Positions 9,022 through 17,663 of a DNA stretch of 64,000 nt are shown one piece after another (position 1 is the first letter of the stretch; every line of letters starts with the position of its first letter). The notes below the pieces were generated by a model. The model searched no databases, was not told the DNA's origin, and worked only from the letters and a program-made list of their open reading frames with translations. This DNA is from Pseudonocardia thermophila (lineage in GTDB: Bacteria; Actinomycetota; Actinomycetes; Mycobacteriales; Pseudonocardiaceae), in contig NZ_FRAP01000025.1 in assembly GCF_900142365.1 (NCBI RefSeq), forward strand, positions 50,576 through 114,575, in the 5' to 3' direction. The position numbers and the translations under genes are program-made.

Positions 9022-9764
9022 GCGGTCAACCCACCGTCGAGGACGTAGCTGGCGCCGGTGATCCACGACGCCCGGTCGGACGCGAGGAACGCGGCCACCT
9101 CGGCGATGTCCTCCGGGGTGCCCAGCCGGCCCTGCTTCATCGCGACCAGGTCGCCGAACGGCATCTGCGTCGCGGCCTCGAAGTCCGGGACCAGCCGCTC
9201 CACCATCGCGGTGTCGGCGAACCCCGGGCAGACCGCGTTGAACCGGACACCGGTCGGGCGCATCTCGACGGCCGCGACCCGCGTCAGCTGGATCAGGGCC
9301 GCCTTCGACGCGCAGTACGAGCCCAGGAGCGGGCTGCCGCCGATCCCGGCGATCGAGGCGATGTTGACGACGTTGCCCGTCGACTCGATCAGGTGCCCGA
9401 TCGCGGCCTTCATCGCCACGAACGGCCCGCGCACGTTGACCGCGTGGATCCGGTCGAAGCTCTCCGTCGACTGGTGCAGCAGCGGCGAGGAGACCTCGAT
9501 GCCGGCGTTGTTGACCAGCACGTCCAGCCCGCCGAGGATCTCGACCGCCTGCGCGATCGCCGACTGCACCTGCGCCTCGTCGGTGACGTCGCAGTTCGCG
9601 ACGCCCGCCGCGCCGATCTCGGCGGCCGTCTGCTCGGCCGCGTCGGCGTTGATGTCGCTGACCACGACGCGCGCCCCGCGCTGGGTGAACAGCGTCGCGA
9701 TCGCCTTGCCGATCCCGGCACCGGATCCGGTGACGAAGACCCGCTTACCCTCCAGCTCGCTCAT
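9009..9764 (-). CDS. SDR family oxidoreductase (3-oxoacyl-ACP reductase/glucose-dehydrogenase type)
   Basis: 251 residues, ATG 9764, with GAGAGGAA-like ribosome site upstream. Motifs: TGSGAGIGKAIA, NNAGIEV, catalytic Ser in NIASIAGIGGSP, YCASKAALIQL, and the PGFADTAM segment, all as in classical tetrameric SDRs. It is the last gene of a minus-strand operon (acyl-CoA ligase, LLM oxidoreductase, SDR), with a 36-bp gap to the LLM gene, and probably oxidises a hydroxyl group on the same substrate. The stop lies inside a tandem repeat and a hairpin follows. Confidence 0.85.
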   Translation of the reverse strand: MSELEGKRVFVTGSGAGIGKAIATLFTQRGARVVVSDINADAAEQTAAEIGAAGVANCDVTDEAQVQSAIAQAVEILGGLDVLVNNAGIEVSSPLLHQSTESFDRIHAVNVRGPFVAMKAAIGHLIESTGNVVNIASIAGIGGSPLLGSYCASKAALIQLTRVAAVEMRPTGVRFNAVCPGFADTAMVERLVPDFEAATQMPFGDLVAMKQGRLGTPEDIAEVAAFLASDRASWITGASYVLDGGLTASLV

Positions 9765-9800
9765 CTGGTTCCTCTCGGGTGGGGTGGTGGGTCGGATCCG

Positions 9801-10793
9801 TCAGCCGGCCTCGACCTTGGGCAGGATGTCGTTCTTGAGCCGCTTGAGGTCGTCCATCGTCTTCTCGGTGGGCACGTCCTGGAACGGAGGCCAGATCATC
9901 GGCATGTCCAGCCCGGCCTCCTTGTAGGCCTTGAGCCGGTCGGTGATCTGGGCCTCGGTGCCCACCAGCAGGTTGGTGAGCTTGCCGTTCGGGGACTGGT
10001 CCACCTCGGTGTCGGTGATGACCGTCCAGATCATCGAGCTGATCACGATGTCGTCGACGGTGCGGTTGGTGTCGAGCTCCTCGAGCTCCCGCTGGATCGC
10101 CGCGCGCCAGGTGCGGATGTCGTCGGGGGAGTCCTGGATGCCGATCCAGCCCTCGAGGTTGTACTTCGCGATGCGCGCCGCCGAGCGCTTCGGGTCCTTG
10201 AGCCCGGAGAAGTAGATCGGCGGGTGCGGCTTCTGCACGGGCTTGACGCCGAACCCGCACGGCTCGAAGTCGGCGAACTCGCCGTGGTACTCGAAGAACT
10301 GGTTCTGCCAGATCCCGAGCATGATCTCGATCGTCTCCCGCACGTGCTTGTGCCGCTTCGGGAAGATGTGCGACGCGCTCGCCGCCGCGAACTCCTCGGG
10401 CATCCAGCCGGAGCCGACGCCGACGTTGAGCCGCCCGCCGGCGAGGTGGTCGATCGTGGCCATCTCGGTGGCCAGCACCGCCGGCGCGCGGTAGGGGGTG
10501 TCGGTGATGCTCATGCCGATGCGCACCTTCGACGTCTTCGCGGCGAGCCACGGGATCAGCGGGTAACCCTGGAACCATTCACCCGCGGCGGCCACCGGCA
10601 GCGCCTTCGGCAGCCCGTCCATCATCCCGAACGGGTAGGTCAGCTCCTGCCGGTCGGAGGCCACCGGGACGACGATGCGGTCCAGCGTCCACACCGAGTC
10701 CAGTTCGAGCTCCTCGGCGAGGGCGGTGAGGTCCTCCAGCTCTTTGAGGGTCACCTTCGTGCGGAAGTTCGGCAGGTAGAGCGCGAGCTTCAT
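9801..10793 (-). CDS. LLM-class F420/flavin-dependent oxidoreductase
   Basis: 330 residues; ATG 10793 has AAGGAG upstream and is preferred to an in-frame start at 10847. The protein begins MKLALYLPNFRTKVTLKELE and has LLM features: SKVRIGMSITDTPYR, DHLAGGRLNVGVGSGWMPEE, and PPIYFSGLKDPKRSAARIAKY. The length fits the TIM-barrel family. It would use reduced flavin or F420 for oxygenation or reduction. It sits 50 bp after the acyl-CoA ligase gene and before the SDR, suggesting one catabolic route for a carboxylic acid or ketone. Confidence 0.85.
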   Translation of the reverse strand: MKLALYLPNFRTKVTLKELEDLTALAEELELDSVWTLDRIVVPVASDRQELTYPFGMMDGLPKALPVAAAGEWFQGYPLIPWLAAKTSKVRIGMSITDTPYRAPAVLATEMATIDHLAGGRLNVGVGSGWMPEEFAAASASHIFPKRHKHVRETIEIMLGIWQNQFFEYHGEFADFEPCGFGVKPVQKPHPPIYFSGLKDPKRSAARIAKYNLEGWIGIQDSPDDIRTWRAAIQRELEELDTNRTVDDIVISSMIWTVITDTEVDQSPNGKLTNLLVGTEAQITDRLKAYKEAGLDMPMIWPPFQDVPTEKTMDDLKRLKNDILPKVEAG

Positions 10794-10843
10794 CGGATCG
10801 GTCTCCTTGCTGAAACGGGTGGGTGGGGTTGGTACGGGATCCG

Positions 10844-12376
10844 TCACGCGCGGGTCAGCGCGCCACGGATCTCGGTCTTGAGGACCTTGCCGACGGTGGA
10901 GCGCGGCAGGTCGGGCCAGATCTCGATCTGCTTGGGCGCCTTGACGCTGCCGATGCGCTCCTTCGCGAACGCGATCAGCTCGGCCGGGTCGATCTCAGCG
11001 CCGGGCTGCAGCTGCACCACCGCAGTGACGCGCTCGCCCCACTTCTCGTCCGGCAGCCCGACGACAGCGCAGTCGCGGACGGCCTCGTGCGCCATCAGCG
11101 CCTGCTCGACCTCGGCCGAGTAGACGTTGAAGCCACCGGTGATCACCATGTCCTTGGCGCGGTCGACGATGTAGAGGTAGCCCTCTTCATCGAGGTAACC
11201 GATGTCGCCGGTGTGGTGCCACCCGAACCGGGACGCCTCCAAGGTGGCTTCCGGGTTGCGGTAGTAGCCGGCCATCACCAGCGAGCCGCGCACGCAGATC
11301 TCGCCGCGCTCGCCCCGCGGCAGCGGGTTCCCCTCCGGGTCGAGGATCGCCACCGTGACCAGCGGCGTCGGCTTGCCGGCCGAGGCGAGCCGGGACGTCG
11401 CGATCGAGCCGTCGGGCAGCCGGTGCTCGGCGGGCGACATCGTCGAGATCATCATCGGCGCCTCGGACTGGCCGAACAGCTGCGCCATCGGGCCGATCCG
11501 CTCCAGCGCCTCGGCGAGCCGGGCCGTCGACATCGGCGCTGCCCCGTACCAGAAGCACTGCAGCGATGACAGATCGGTGCTGTCCAGCGCCGGGTGGCCG
11601 AGCAGCATGTAGATCACCGTCGGCGGAAGGAACGTGTGCGTCACCCGGTGCTGCTCGATCAGCTCCAGGAACCGCCCGACGTCCGGCTTCGGCATGATCA
11701 CGATCTCGCCGCCGCGGGCCATGACCGGGAAGCAGAGCACCCCGGCCGCGTGCGTCAGCGGCGCGAGCGCCAGGTACACCGGGCGGCCCTCGAAGGGGTA
11801 GCTCATCAGCGTGATCGCCGACATCACCTCGAGGTTGCGGTCGGTGAGCATCACCCCCTTCGGTCGTCCGGTCGTGCCCCCGGTGCCCACCAGCGCCACC
11901 ACGTCGTCGGGTGGCGGGGCCTCGACGGGCGGATCGGCGCGGGCGGCGTCCAGCCAGTCGTCGAACCCGGCGGCCAGGCCGTCGCCCGGCCCGAACCGGA
12001 CGAGTGTCGTGAGCTTCGGCAGCCCCGGCGCGATCTCGGCGACCAGCTCGTCGAACGCCGGCTGGTACAGCAACGCGGAGCACTCGAACAGGTCGAGCAG
12101 CTCTGCGTTCTCGGCCGCCGCGTTGCGCGGGTTGATCGGGCACCACACCGCACCCGCCCGGGCGATCCCGAAGACGCAGGTGAATGCGGTGGGATCGTTG
12201 GCGGACAGGATGCCGACCTTGTCCCCGGGCGCCACACCGGAGCGGCGCAGCGCGCGGGCCACGGTGCGGGAGAGCGCCACGACCTCGCCGTAGGTCCGGG
12301 ACGTGCCGTCGATCGTGAGGCACGGTGCCCCGGGATCCAGGGAGGCGCCCTTGTCCAGGTAGAAGCTCAGCGACAT
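10844..12376 (-). CDS. Acyl-CoA ligase (FadD-like, AMP-binding)
   Basis: 510 residues from ATG 12376. ANL-superfamily motifs: VGTGGTTGRPKGVMLTDRN (P-loop), FGQSEAPMMIS (A5 region), WHHTGDIGYLDEEGYLYIVD, RAKDMVITGGFNVYSAEVE, and a catalytic lysine near the C-terminus (RSTVGKVLKTEIRG). It should activate a medium/long or cyclic carboxylic acid as the CoA thioester. It is the first gene of the three-gene operon, divergent from a TetR regulator 126 bp away that is the likely controller. Confidence 0.88.
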   Translation of the reverse strand: MSLSFYLDKGASLDPGAPCLTIDGTSRTYGEVVALSRTVARALRRSGVAPGDKVGILSANDPTAFTCVFGIARAGAVWCPINPRNAAAENAELLDLFECSALLYQPAFDELVAEIAPGLPKLTTLVRFGPGDGLAAGFDDWLDAARADPPVEAPPPDDVVALVGTGGTTGRPKGVMLTDRNLEVMSAITLMSYPFEGRPVYLALAPLTHAAGVLCFPVMARGGEIVIMPKPDVGRFLELIEQHRVTHTFLPPTVIYMLLGHPALDSTDLSSLQCFWYGAAPMSTARLAEALERIGPMAQLFGQSEAPMMISTMSPAEHRLPDGSIATSRLASAGKPTPLVTVAILDPEGNPLPRGERGEICVRGSLVMAGYYRNPEATLEASRFGWHHTGDIGYLDEEGYLYIVDRAKDMVITGGFNVYSAEVEQALMAHEAVRDCAVVGLPDEKWGERVTAVVQLQPGAEIDPAELIAFAKERIGSVKAPKQIEIWPDLPRSTVGKVLKTEIRGALTRA

Positions 12377-12487
12377 CGCCGCCCCCCGATCGATCCACCA
12401 TCGGCTGTGATGACAGTCACGACCGTGGCCCGGTGCTGGACGGATGTCAAGATTTTTCTGGACGAGTGGTCAAAGAATCCACCCGAC

Positions 12488-12508
12488 GGTTACCGTGACG
12501 CGGTGACC
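12488..12508. promoter_or_regulatory. Candidate TetR operator overlapping the regulator start
   Basis: GGTTACCG and CGGTGACC (one mismatch from a perfect 8-base inverted repeat) are separated by 5 bases and cover the proposed GTG start of the TetR gene at 12503. Position between the divergent acyl-CoA ligase operon and its regulator suits autoregulation. Only one copy was found and no other site supports it. Confidence 0.3.
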
Positions 12509-13120
12509 AGTTCAGCAGCCGCCCGGCTGCGGGGTCGCGTGGACAAGTTCGAGCAGCGCCGCCGCGAACTCGCCGACGCGGCGCTGCACACCTTGGCGGA
12601 CCTCGGCTACGCGCGCACCAGCCTGCGTACGATCGCGGAGAACACGTCGTTCTCCCACGGCCTGCTGCACTACTACTTCGCCGACAAGATCGAGCTCATC
12701 ACGTACTGCGTGCAGCGGTACAAGGCCGCGTGCACCGAGCGCTACTCGGTGCTCGTCGCGGAGGCGACCACCCCGGAGGAGCTGGCGATCGCCTGCGGGG
12801 ACGGGCTCGCGGCCACCCTCGCCGACGCGCCGCTCATGCACCGGCTCTGGTACGACCTGCGCAACCAGTCGATGTTCGAGGAAGGGTTCCGCGCCGACGT
12901 CGCGGAGATCGACGCCGGTCTGCAGGCGATGATCTGGGACCTCGTGCGCGCCTACGCCGAGCTGGCCGGTGCGCAGCCGAGCTGCACAGCGGCCGAGGCG
13001 TACGCGCTGTTCGACGGGTTGTTCCTGCACGCGCTGCAGCAGTACCTGGGCGGAGCCGAGACGGCGCTCGACGAGCTGCGGCAGCGGTGCCGCGACCTGC
13101 TGCCGCGGCTGGTGGGCTGA
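12503..13120 (+). CDS. TetR/AcrR family transcriptional regulator
   Basis: 205 residues from GTG 12503; an in-frame ATG at 12410 would add 31 residues that do not look like protein and would cover the promoter, so I reject it. The N-terminal helix-turn-helix is clear (ELADAALHTLADLGYARTSL, then NTSFSHGLLHYYFADKIELI). The C-terminal helical domain ends with LDELRQRCRDLLPRLVG. Members repress divergent lipid or acyl-CoA genes and are released by acyl-CoA ligands; here the target is probably the acyl-CoA ligase operon. Confidence 0.85.
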   Translation: MTSSAAARLRGRVDKFEQRRRELADAALHTLADLGYARTSLRTIAENTSFSHGLLHYYFADKIELITYCVQRYKAACTERYSVLVAEATTPEELAIACGDGLAATLADAPLMHRLWYDLRNQSMFEEGFRADVAEIDAGLQAMIWDLVRAYAELAGAQPSCTAAEAYALFDGLFLHALQQYLGGAETALDELRQRCRDLLPRLVG

Positions 13121-13149
13121 GGTTGCCGGGTTGCCCGGTCCGCGCTTCC

Positions 13150-13944
13150 TCAGTCCTCGTCGTCGTCGTCGTGGTCCTCGTCGTCGCTGCCCGACGAGGA
13201 GCTGCTCTCCTGCGACGACCCGTCGTCGCCGCCGTTCTCTTTGAGCCACTTGCGCACGCCGCCGGCGCCGTAGATCGGGCCGTCGTAGGTCATGCCGCGG
13301 GCGGCGTACTCCTTCGACGCGTTCACGACCTCGACGAGGTCGCCGACCTTGAGGTAGGAGAACCAGAACTTGGCGTCCTCGAGGGGCAGATGCACGCAGC
13401 CGCCGGACGGGTTCTCCGGGTCACCGGCGTGGAAGGCGATGCCGCCGGGTGCGAAGAACACCGAGTACGGCATCGGGTCGGGCACGCCGTTGGTGAACGA
13501 TTCGCTGCTGACGTGGTCCTTGTTCTTCCACTCGACCCGCCAGTTGTACCCGGGTGGGGTGGGCTCGGTCTTGCTGCCGGTCGCGACGAGCACCGGGCCG
13601 CGCACGACGTTGCCCTTGCCGTCGAGCAGCCACGCCCGCTGGGAGTCGAGATCGACGCAGGCCTTCGCGGACACCGTGCACGGGGTGCCGGTGGCGAGCT
13701 TCTGCGACCGGGCCATCTGCGCGGTCCGCTTCGGTGCGGCCGCGACGGTGGTCGGCTTCGGCGTCGACGTCGGCGTCTCGGACGGCTCGGCGGACTCCTC
13801 CTCGGTCACGGGCGCTGCGGTCGGCAGTGCAGCCGCCACCGGCGGTGCGGCGGTGCTGGCCGGTGAGCCGCACGCCCCAGCGGCGAGCACGAGCCCGACG
13901 ACCGAAACCGCGACGCCGAGCGCTCGAACCTGGTTGCGTCCCAT
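13150..13944 (-). CDS. L,D-transpeptidase (YkuD) with probable lipoprotein signal and acidic tail
   Basis: 264 residues from ATG 13944. A short basic N-terminus and hydrophobic segment (VAVSVVGLVLAAGAC) end in a lipobox-like Cys, followed by a Thr/Pro/Ala-rich spacer. The YkuD domain has the catalytic pattern FHAGDPENPSGGCVHLPLED (His, then Ser-Gly-Gly-Cys-Val-His), close to the consensus SxGChR/N. It would make 3-3 crosslinks or anchor proteins in peptidoglycan. The C-terminus is unusual: Ser-rich then almost only Asp/Glu/His (residues about 245-264), perhaps metal-binding or a cell-wall charge element. Confidence 0.8.
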   Translation of the reverse strand: MGRNQVRALGVAVSVVGLVLAAGACGSPASTAAPPVAAALPTAAPVTEEESAEPSETPTSTPKPTTVAAAPKRTAQMARSQKLATGTPCTVSAKACVDLDSQRAWLLDGKGNVVRGPVLVATGSKTEPTPPGYNWRVEWKNKDHVSSESFTNGVPDPMPYSVFFAPGGIAFHAGDPENPSGGCVHLPLEDAKFWFSYLKVGDLVEVVNASKEYAARGMTYDGPIYGAGGVRKWLKENGGDDGSSQESSSSSGSDDEDHDDDDED

Positions 13945-14104
13945 GATGAACTGCCTTGCTCCTCGCGTCGGGAACCCCGCGGCGTGAGCACCGCCGGATT
14001 CGACCTCAACCAGGAAGACGCCCGGGGCGGATCGGGGTTGCCTCACCTCCGGGACGGGTGCCTGCGCCAGCGCGGGGACGAAGCAGGGACCAGCGGATAC
14101 GACA

Positions 14105-14121
14105 TCAGGACGACGTCCTGA
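14105..14121. promoter_or_regulatory. Palindrome TCAGGACG-A-CGTCCTGA
   Basis: Perfect 8-base arms around one base, in the 260-bp gap between the L,D-transpeptidase start and the end of the chimeric TetR gene. It could be an operator for the L,D-transpeptidase gene. Nothing else in the gap looks like a gene. Confidence 0.3.
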
Positions 14122-14204
14122 CCGGATGGACGGGGATCGCACGCCGCGTCGCGCGGGCGGGAGCCGGGCGGGCCGGCTGCTCGTGCGGCTCGGTCTCGGC
14201 TGAG

Positions 14205-14888
14205 TCACGCGGTGGCGGGCGCGGCGGCCCGGTCGCGCAGGTCGAGCAGGGCGAGCGCGACGAGGATGAAGCCGAGCACGGCCGCGTAGTGCGAGACCAC
14301 CCAGGCGCTGGAGCCCATGGCGGCCTGCGCGCCGGCGACCGTCGCCTCGTCGTCCCACGGGCGCAGGACGGGGCGCAGGGTCGTGAGGACGGCGGCGATC
14401 AGCTGGTTCCAGGTCTGGTCGAGGTCTTCCGGGAGGCCGAAGCCGCCGCCTGCCTCCAGCGAGCTGAACCCGTGGGCGACGGCGCGCAGGCAGCGGGCGG
14501 CGTGGACGGCGGCCGAGCCGGTGAGGCCGTAGCCGCGCAGCGTGGCCAGCACGACGTCGAACAGCTCGTCGCCGGGCCGGGCCAGCGCCGGGTCGTGGAG
14601 CGGGTCGAGCGGGACGGCGGCGTAGCGAGCGGGATGGCGGCGGACGACGTCGCGGTAGGTGTCGAGCAGGGCGCGGACGGCGTCGTCACCGCTGCGGCCG
14701 AGGACCGCGGCCGTGAAGTGCCGGGTCATGTCGCCCATGACCCGCGCCGCGATCAGGGTCTTCAGCTCGCCGAGGCCGGCGACGTGCTTGTACAGCGACG
14801 GGGTGGCGACTCCGGTGCGCTGCGCGACCGCGGCGAGGGTGAGCGCGTCGATGCCGTGCTCGTCGACGACGGTGAGCGCGGCATCCAC
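14205..14888 (-). CDS. TetR-family regulator fused to a membrane-protein fragment (probably degraded)
   Basis: 227 residues from GTG 14888. The helix-turn-helix (LTLAAVAQRTGVATPSLYKH) and the TetR_C_33/WHG-type C-terminal domain (LEAGGGFGLPEDLDQTW) are intact. Two things are odd. Upstream, the in-frame sequence reads on only eight codons before a TAG, so the usual N-terminal arm is missing. Downstream, where the family normally ends, about 50 more residues follow with a clear membrane helix (WVVSHYAAVLGFILVALALL) that looks like the start of an unrelated membrane protein. A deletion has probably joined two genes; whether it still works is unknown. Confidence 0.6.
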   Translation of the reverse strand: MDAALTVVDEHGIDALTLAAVAQRTGVATPSLYKHVAGLGELKTLIAARVMGDMTRHFTAAVLGRSGDDAVRALLDTYRDVVRRHPARYAAVPLDPLHDPALARPGDELFDVVLATLRGYGLTGSAAVHAARCLRAVAHGFSSLEAGGGFGLPEDLDQTWNQLIAAVLTTLRPVLRPWDDEATVAGAQAAMGSSAWVVSHYAAVLGFILVALALLDLRDRAAAPATA

Positions 14889-15026
14889 GACCGCCTCGTC
14901 GAGAGCCCCGCCCTAGCCACCGCTGTTCCTCATAGCCAAGAAGCTGATCTCATCAGCCGATGTCGTCGAGCGGCGTGCTGGCTTGGGCATCCCACGAGCG
15001 CGTCGCCGCCGTCCCTGCCCGCCCGG

Positions 15027-15095
15027 GGCGACCCGCCGCCGCGCTGGGGCGCCGAGGAGCACGTCCGCGCTCTGTTCGCCGACCGCGCCACGGTG
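15027..15095 (+). pseudogene. Fragment resembling a SAM methyltransferase
   Basis: About 23 codons read GDPPPRWGAEEHVRALFAD followed by RATV, which resembles a conserved segment in UbiE-type methyltransferases (PPPxWGxEEHVRxLF). No start, SAM motif or continuation is present in either direction. I take it as a gene scrap; it could also be chance. Confidence 0.3.
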
Positions 15096-15172
15096 GCGCC
15101 GCCGCACCACCACGGTCATGGACCGCATCGGCGACCCGCAGGAGGTCCGCGAGCACGGGAAGCACGAGCACG

Positions 15173-15206
15173 GATCGCCGCCGGTGTGCGCACACCGGCG
15201 GCGATC
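15173..15206. repeat. 34-bp perfect palindrome
   Basis: Two 17-base arms meet with no spacer, centred between 15189 and 15190 (core GGTGTGC/GCACACC). Sixty bases on lies the P450 terminator hairpin. It could form a cruciform or a second terminator stem, or be the end of a lost element. Confidence 0.8.
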
Positions 15207-15241
15207 CCGAGGCGTCGTGCAGCTCGACCCGATGGGGCGGC

Positions 15242-15275
15242 GCGCACCGCCCTCGCCCCCACGAGGGCGGTGCGC
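15242..15275 (-). terminator. Hairpin terminator after the P450 gene
   Basis: Perfect 14-base arms (15242-15255 and 15262-15275) around a 6-base loop, starting 3 bases after the minus-strand P450 stop at 15279. Stem is nearly all G-C with no U tract. Confidence 0.7.
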
Positions 15276-15278
15276 TGC

Positions 15279-16520
15279 TCACCAGGTGACGAGCAGCGAC
15301 TCGAGCCCCCGGAAGAAGTAGCTGGCGATGTAGGTGGGCTCGTAGCCGTCGGCCAGGCGCATCCCGGGCAGCCGGCGGACCAGCGTCTCCACCGCGACGC
15401 GGATCTCCGCCCGCGCCATCGGGGCGCCCGGGCAGGTGTGCAGCCCGCGGCCGAACGCGAGGTGCTCCCGGACGTTGGGCCGGTCGAGGTCGACCCGGTC
15501 GGGATCGGGGAACCGGGTCTCGTCGCGGTTGCCGGAGCCGAACAGCAGCAGCAACGGGGCGCCCGCGGGCAGCTCGGCACCGCCGAGGTTCGTGGCCCGC
15601 GTCGTGACGCGGAACAGACCGCGGTGGGGTGCGTCGCGGCGCAGTGCCTCCTCGGTCAGCTTCGGGATCGTCTTGACCGGGTCAGCGCGCAGCCGGGCGT
15701 GCACGTCCGGGTTCTGCAGTGCGATCAGCATCGTCGCGGTGATCGCGTCGCGCGTGGTGTCGAACCCGGCGACCCGGGCGGCACCGCGCACGATGTTGTG
15801 CACGCGCGCGTCGGACAGGCCGGGGTAGCCGTTGGCGCCGTGCACCAGATCGGAGATCAGATCGGCGCGCGGGTGTGCCCTCCGGTCGTCGATGAGCGCC
15901 TGCAGGTAGCGGGTGTACTCGACCATGCGGTGCGCTGCCGCGACCCGGTCTGGCACCGGGGCCAGGCGGTTCCACAACGTGTTGACGTCGTCGGTCCACT
16001 GCTGGATCTGCGCAGTGTCCTCGGGCGGGAAGCCGATGATCGCGCTGATCACGGTCTGCACGAACGGCACGGCGTAGTCGGCGACGAGATCGGCCCGGTC
16101 GTCGGTGAACCCGTCGATCAGCTCGTCGGCGCGGGCGCGCATCGTGGGGAGCATCGCGCGCACACGGGCACCGGTGAACCCGGCGTCGAACACGCGCCGC
16201 ACGGGGGTGTGGTCCGGCTCGTCGTCGTTCACGACCATGGGCGTCTCCGGTACGCCGCCGGCCCGCAGGATCTCGACGACCTCGGGCGGGTTGTCGTAGA
16301 TCCACGGGAGGGCGGCCTTGGACGAGTACGTCTCGGGGTCGTTCAGGACGGTGATCAGGTCGTCGTAGCGGGTCACCAGGTAGGCGCCGATCGTGGGGGA
16401 CAGACGTGGCGGCCCCTGCCGGGCGACCCGGTAGAACAGGTGCGGGTCCTCGCGGTGCGGGCTGACCATCGGGTTGAAGTCGGACGCGGCCTCGTCGGCG
16501 GAGATCTCGGCGGTGGTCAC
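15279..16520 (-). CDS. Cytochrome P450
   Basis: 413 residues; GTG 16520 follows GAGGAG and is preferred to an upstream in-frame start at 16580. Family motifs are complete: I-helix oxygen-binding AGFDTT, K-helix ExxR in EEALRRDAPHRG, and heme loop LAFGRGLHTCPGAP with the cysteine ligand. It is a soluble bacterial P450 needing separate ferredoxin and reductase, none of which is nearby. Substrate unknown. An AraC regulator on the same strand 110 bp upstream is probably its activator. Confidence 0.9.
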   Translation of the reverse strand: MTTAEISADEAASDFNPMVSPHREDPHLFYRVARQGPPRLSPTIGAYLVTRYDDLITVLNDPETYSSKAALPWIYDNPPEVVEILRAGGVPETPMVVNDDEPDHTPVRRVFDAGFTGARVRAMLPTMRARADELIDGFTDDRADLVADYAVPFVQTVISAIIGFPPEDTAQIQQWTDDVNTLWNRLAPVPDRVAAAHRMVEYTRYLQALIDDRRAHPRADLISDLVHGANGYPGLSDARVHNIVRGAARVAGFDTTRDAITATMLIALQNPDVHARLRADPVKTIPKLTEEALRRDAPHRGLFRVTTRATNLGGAELPAGAPLLLLFGSGNRDETRFPDPDRVDLDRPNVREHLAFGRGLHTCPGAPMARAEIRVAVETLVRRLPGMRLADGYEPTYIASYFFRGLESLLVTW

Positions 16521-16629
16521 GGCGGCTCCTCGGCGTCGCTTCGGTCGGACGAGGCCGACGCTAGGTATGTCGCGGATCACCTCCTAGCCGCAGAACGCAG
16601 GTGGGGCGGCCGAACAGCGAAGTGCCGGG

Positions 16630-17592
16630 TCAGTCCTGGGCGAGGGTGTCCGACGGCAGCTGCCCGTATCGGGCGCGGTAGGCCGCGGCGAACCGGCCGT
16701 GGTGGGTGAAGCCCCAGCGCAGCGCGATGTCGGTGACGGTCGTGCGGGCCGGGTCGGCCGCGCGCAGATCGGCGTGGACCCGCTGCAGCCGCACCTTCCG
16801 CAGGTACGCCATCGGCGGCATCCCGACGTGCCGGGCGAAGGCGTCCTGCAGCGCACGGCTGCCGACGCCGACCCGCCGTGCGAGGACGCCGACGGTCCAC
16901 GGCGCCTCCGGTTCGGCCTCGATCAGCGCGACGGCGTCGCGCACCGCCGACGCGCGCGGCATCCGCGGCGGCGCGGCCAGCAGGCCTCGCCACGGATGGT
17001 CAACTGCGTGCAGCAGCGCGACGACGAGACCGTGCGCGAGCGGGCGTGCCACCACCGGCGCCGCGAGCGGGCCGTCCGGATCCTCGATCGCGTCCATCAG
17101 CACCCTGGCCAGCCGCCACCACTGCCGACCGGGACCCGAGGACAGATCGAGCGTCGCGCCGAGCGGTGCGGCGGCCCGTACGGGCCGGTCGATCAGGTCC
17201 GCGAGCGTGTCCTCCAGGACACCGCGCTCGATCCGCAGCCCGAACAGCCGTCCGCCGCCGGCCCAGCCCCTCATCGTGGTGCGCCCGTCCGGGCGGTACA
17301 CCGCAGCCAGCTGCGGAGTGGCGCACACGTCGGCGTGCCCGGTCCAGGTGCGCAACGGGCCGTCGAGCGGCACGTTGACCTCGTAGCCGGTCTCCAGCTC
17401 CGCGGTCTCCAGCAGCACCTCACCGCGGTACGCCAGCACTCCGGCCCGGACCCGTCCGAGATCGATCGCCGACAACGACATCCCGAACGACTGAGGGTCG
17501 AGCACGGTGAGGCGGTGCGGGAAGTAGACCCGCCCGCAGGCGTCCTGCGCCTCGTCCCGTGCCCGGGTGGTGACCGTGATCGTCGGCATCAT
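16630..17592 (-). CDS. AraC-family transcriptional regulator
   Basis: 320 residues starting at the first of two adjacent ATGs (17592/17589), with GGGGAAGG upstream. The N-terminal half is an AraC-binding-like sensor (TWTGHADVCATPQLAAVYRP). The C-terminus has two helix-turn-helix units: WTVGVLARRVGVGSRALQDA and RTTVTDIALRWGFTHHGRFA followed by YRARYGQLPSDTL. It resembles regulators of P450 and aromatic-degradation genes, and the P450 gene is next on the same strand. Confidence 0.87.
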   Translation of the reverse strand: MMPTITVTTRARDEAQDACGRVYFPHRLTVLDPQSFGMSLSAIDLGRVRAGVLAYRGEVLLETAELETGYEVNVPLDGPLRTWTGHADVCATPQLAAVYRPDGRTTMRGWAGGGRLFGLRIERGVLEDTLADLIDRPVRAAAPLGATLDLSSGPGRQWWRLARVLMDAIEDPDGPLAAPVVARPLAHGLVVALLHAVDHPWRGLLAAPPRMPRASAVRDAVALIEAEPEAPWTVGVLARRVGVGSRALQDAFARHVGMPPMAYLRKVRLQRVHADLRAADPARTTVTDIALRWGFTHHGRFAAAYRARYGQLPSDTLAQD

Positions 17593-17663
17593 CGCCCTTC
17601 CCCGGCCAGGATGGGTAGGCATCGGTGACGGTCAACCGGCGCGTTCGCCGGGACGGAACCGGA

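Larger units (their letters stand above)
14889..15278. other. Gene-poor scar region with fragments and palindromes
   Basis: This stretch of about 390 bp has no intact gene. It contains a short methyltransferase-like fragment and two very strong inverted repeats, listed separately. Both neighbours on the TetR side are abnormal, so the whole region looks like a deletion scar. Confidence 0.5.

Noticed and set aside
8427..11123. Long plus-strand frame (about 900 codons) opposite the SDR/LLM/ligase operon
   Set aside because: His/Arg/Val-rich antisense shadow without domains; the minus strand carries intact enzymes here.
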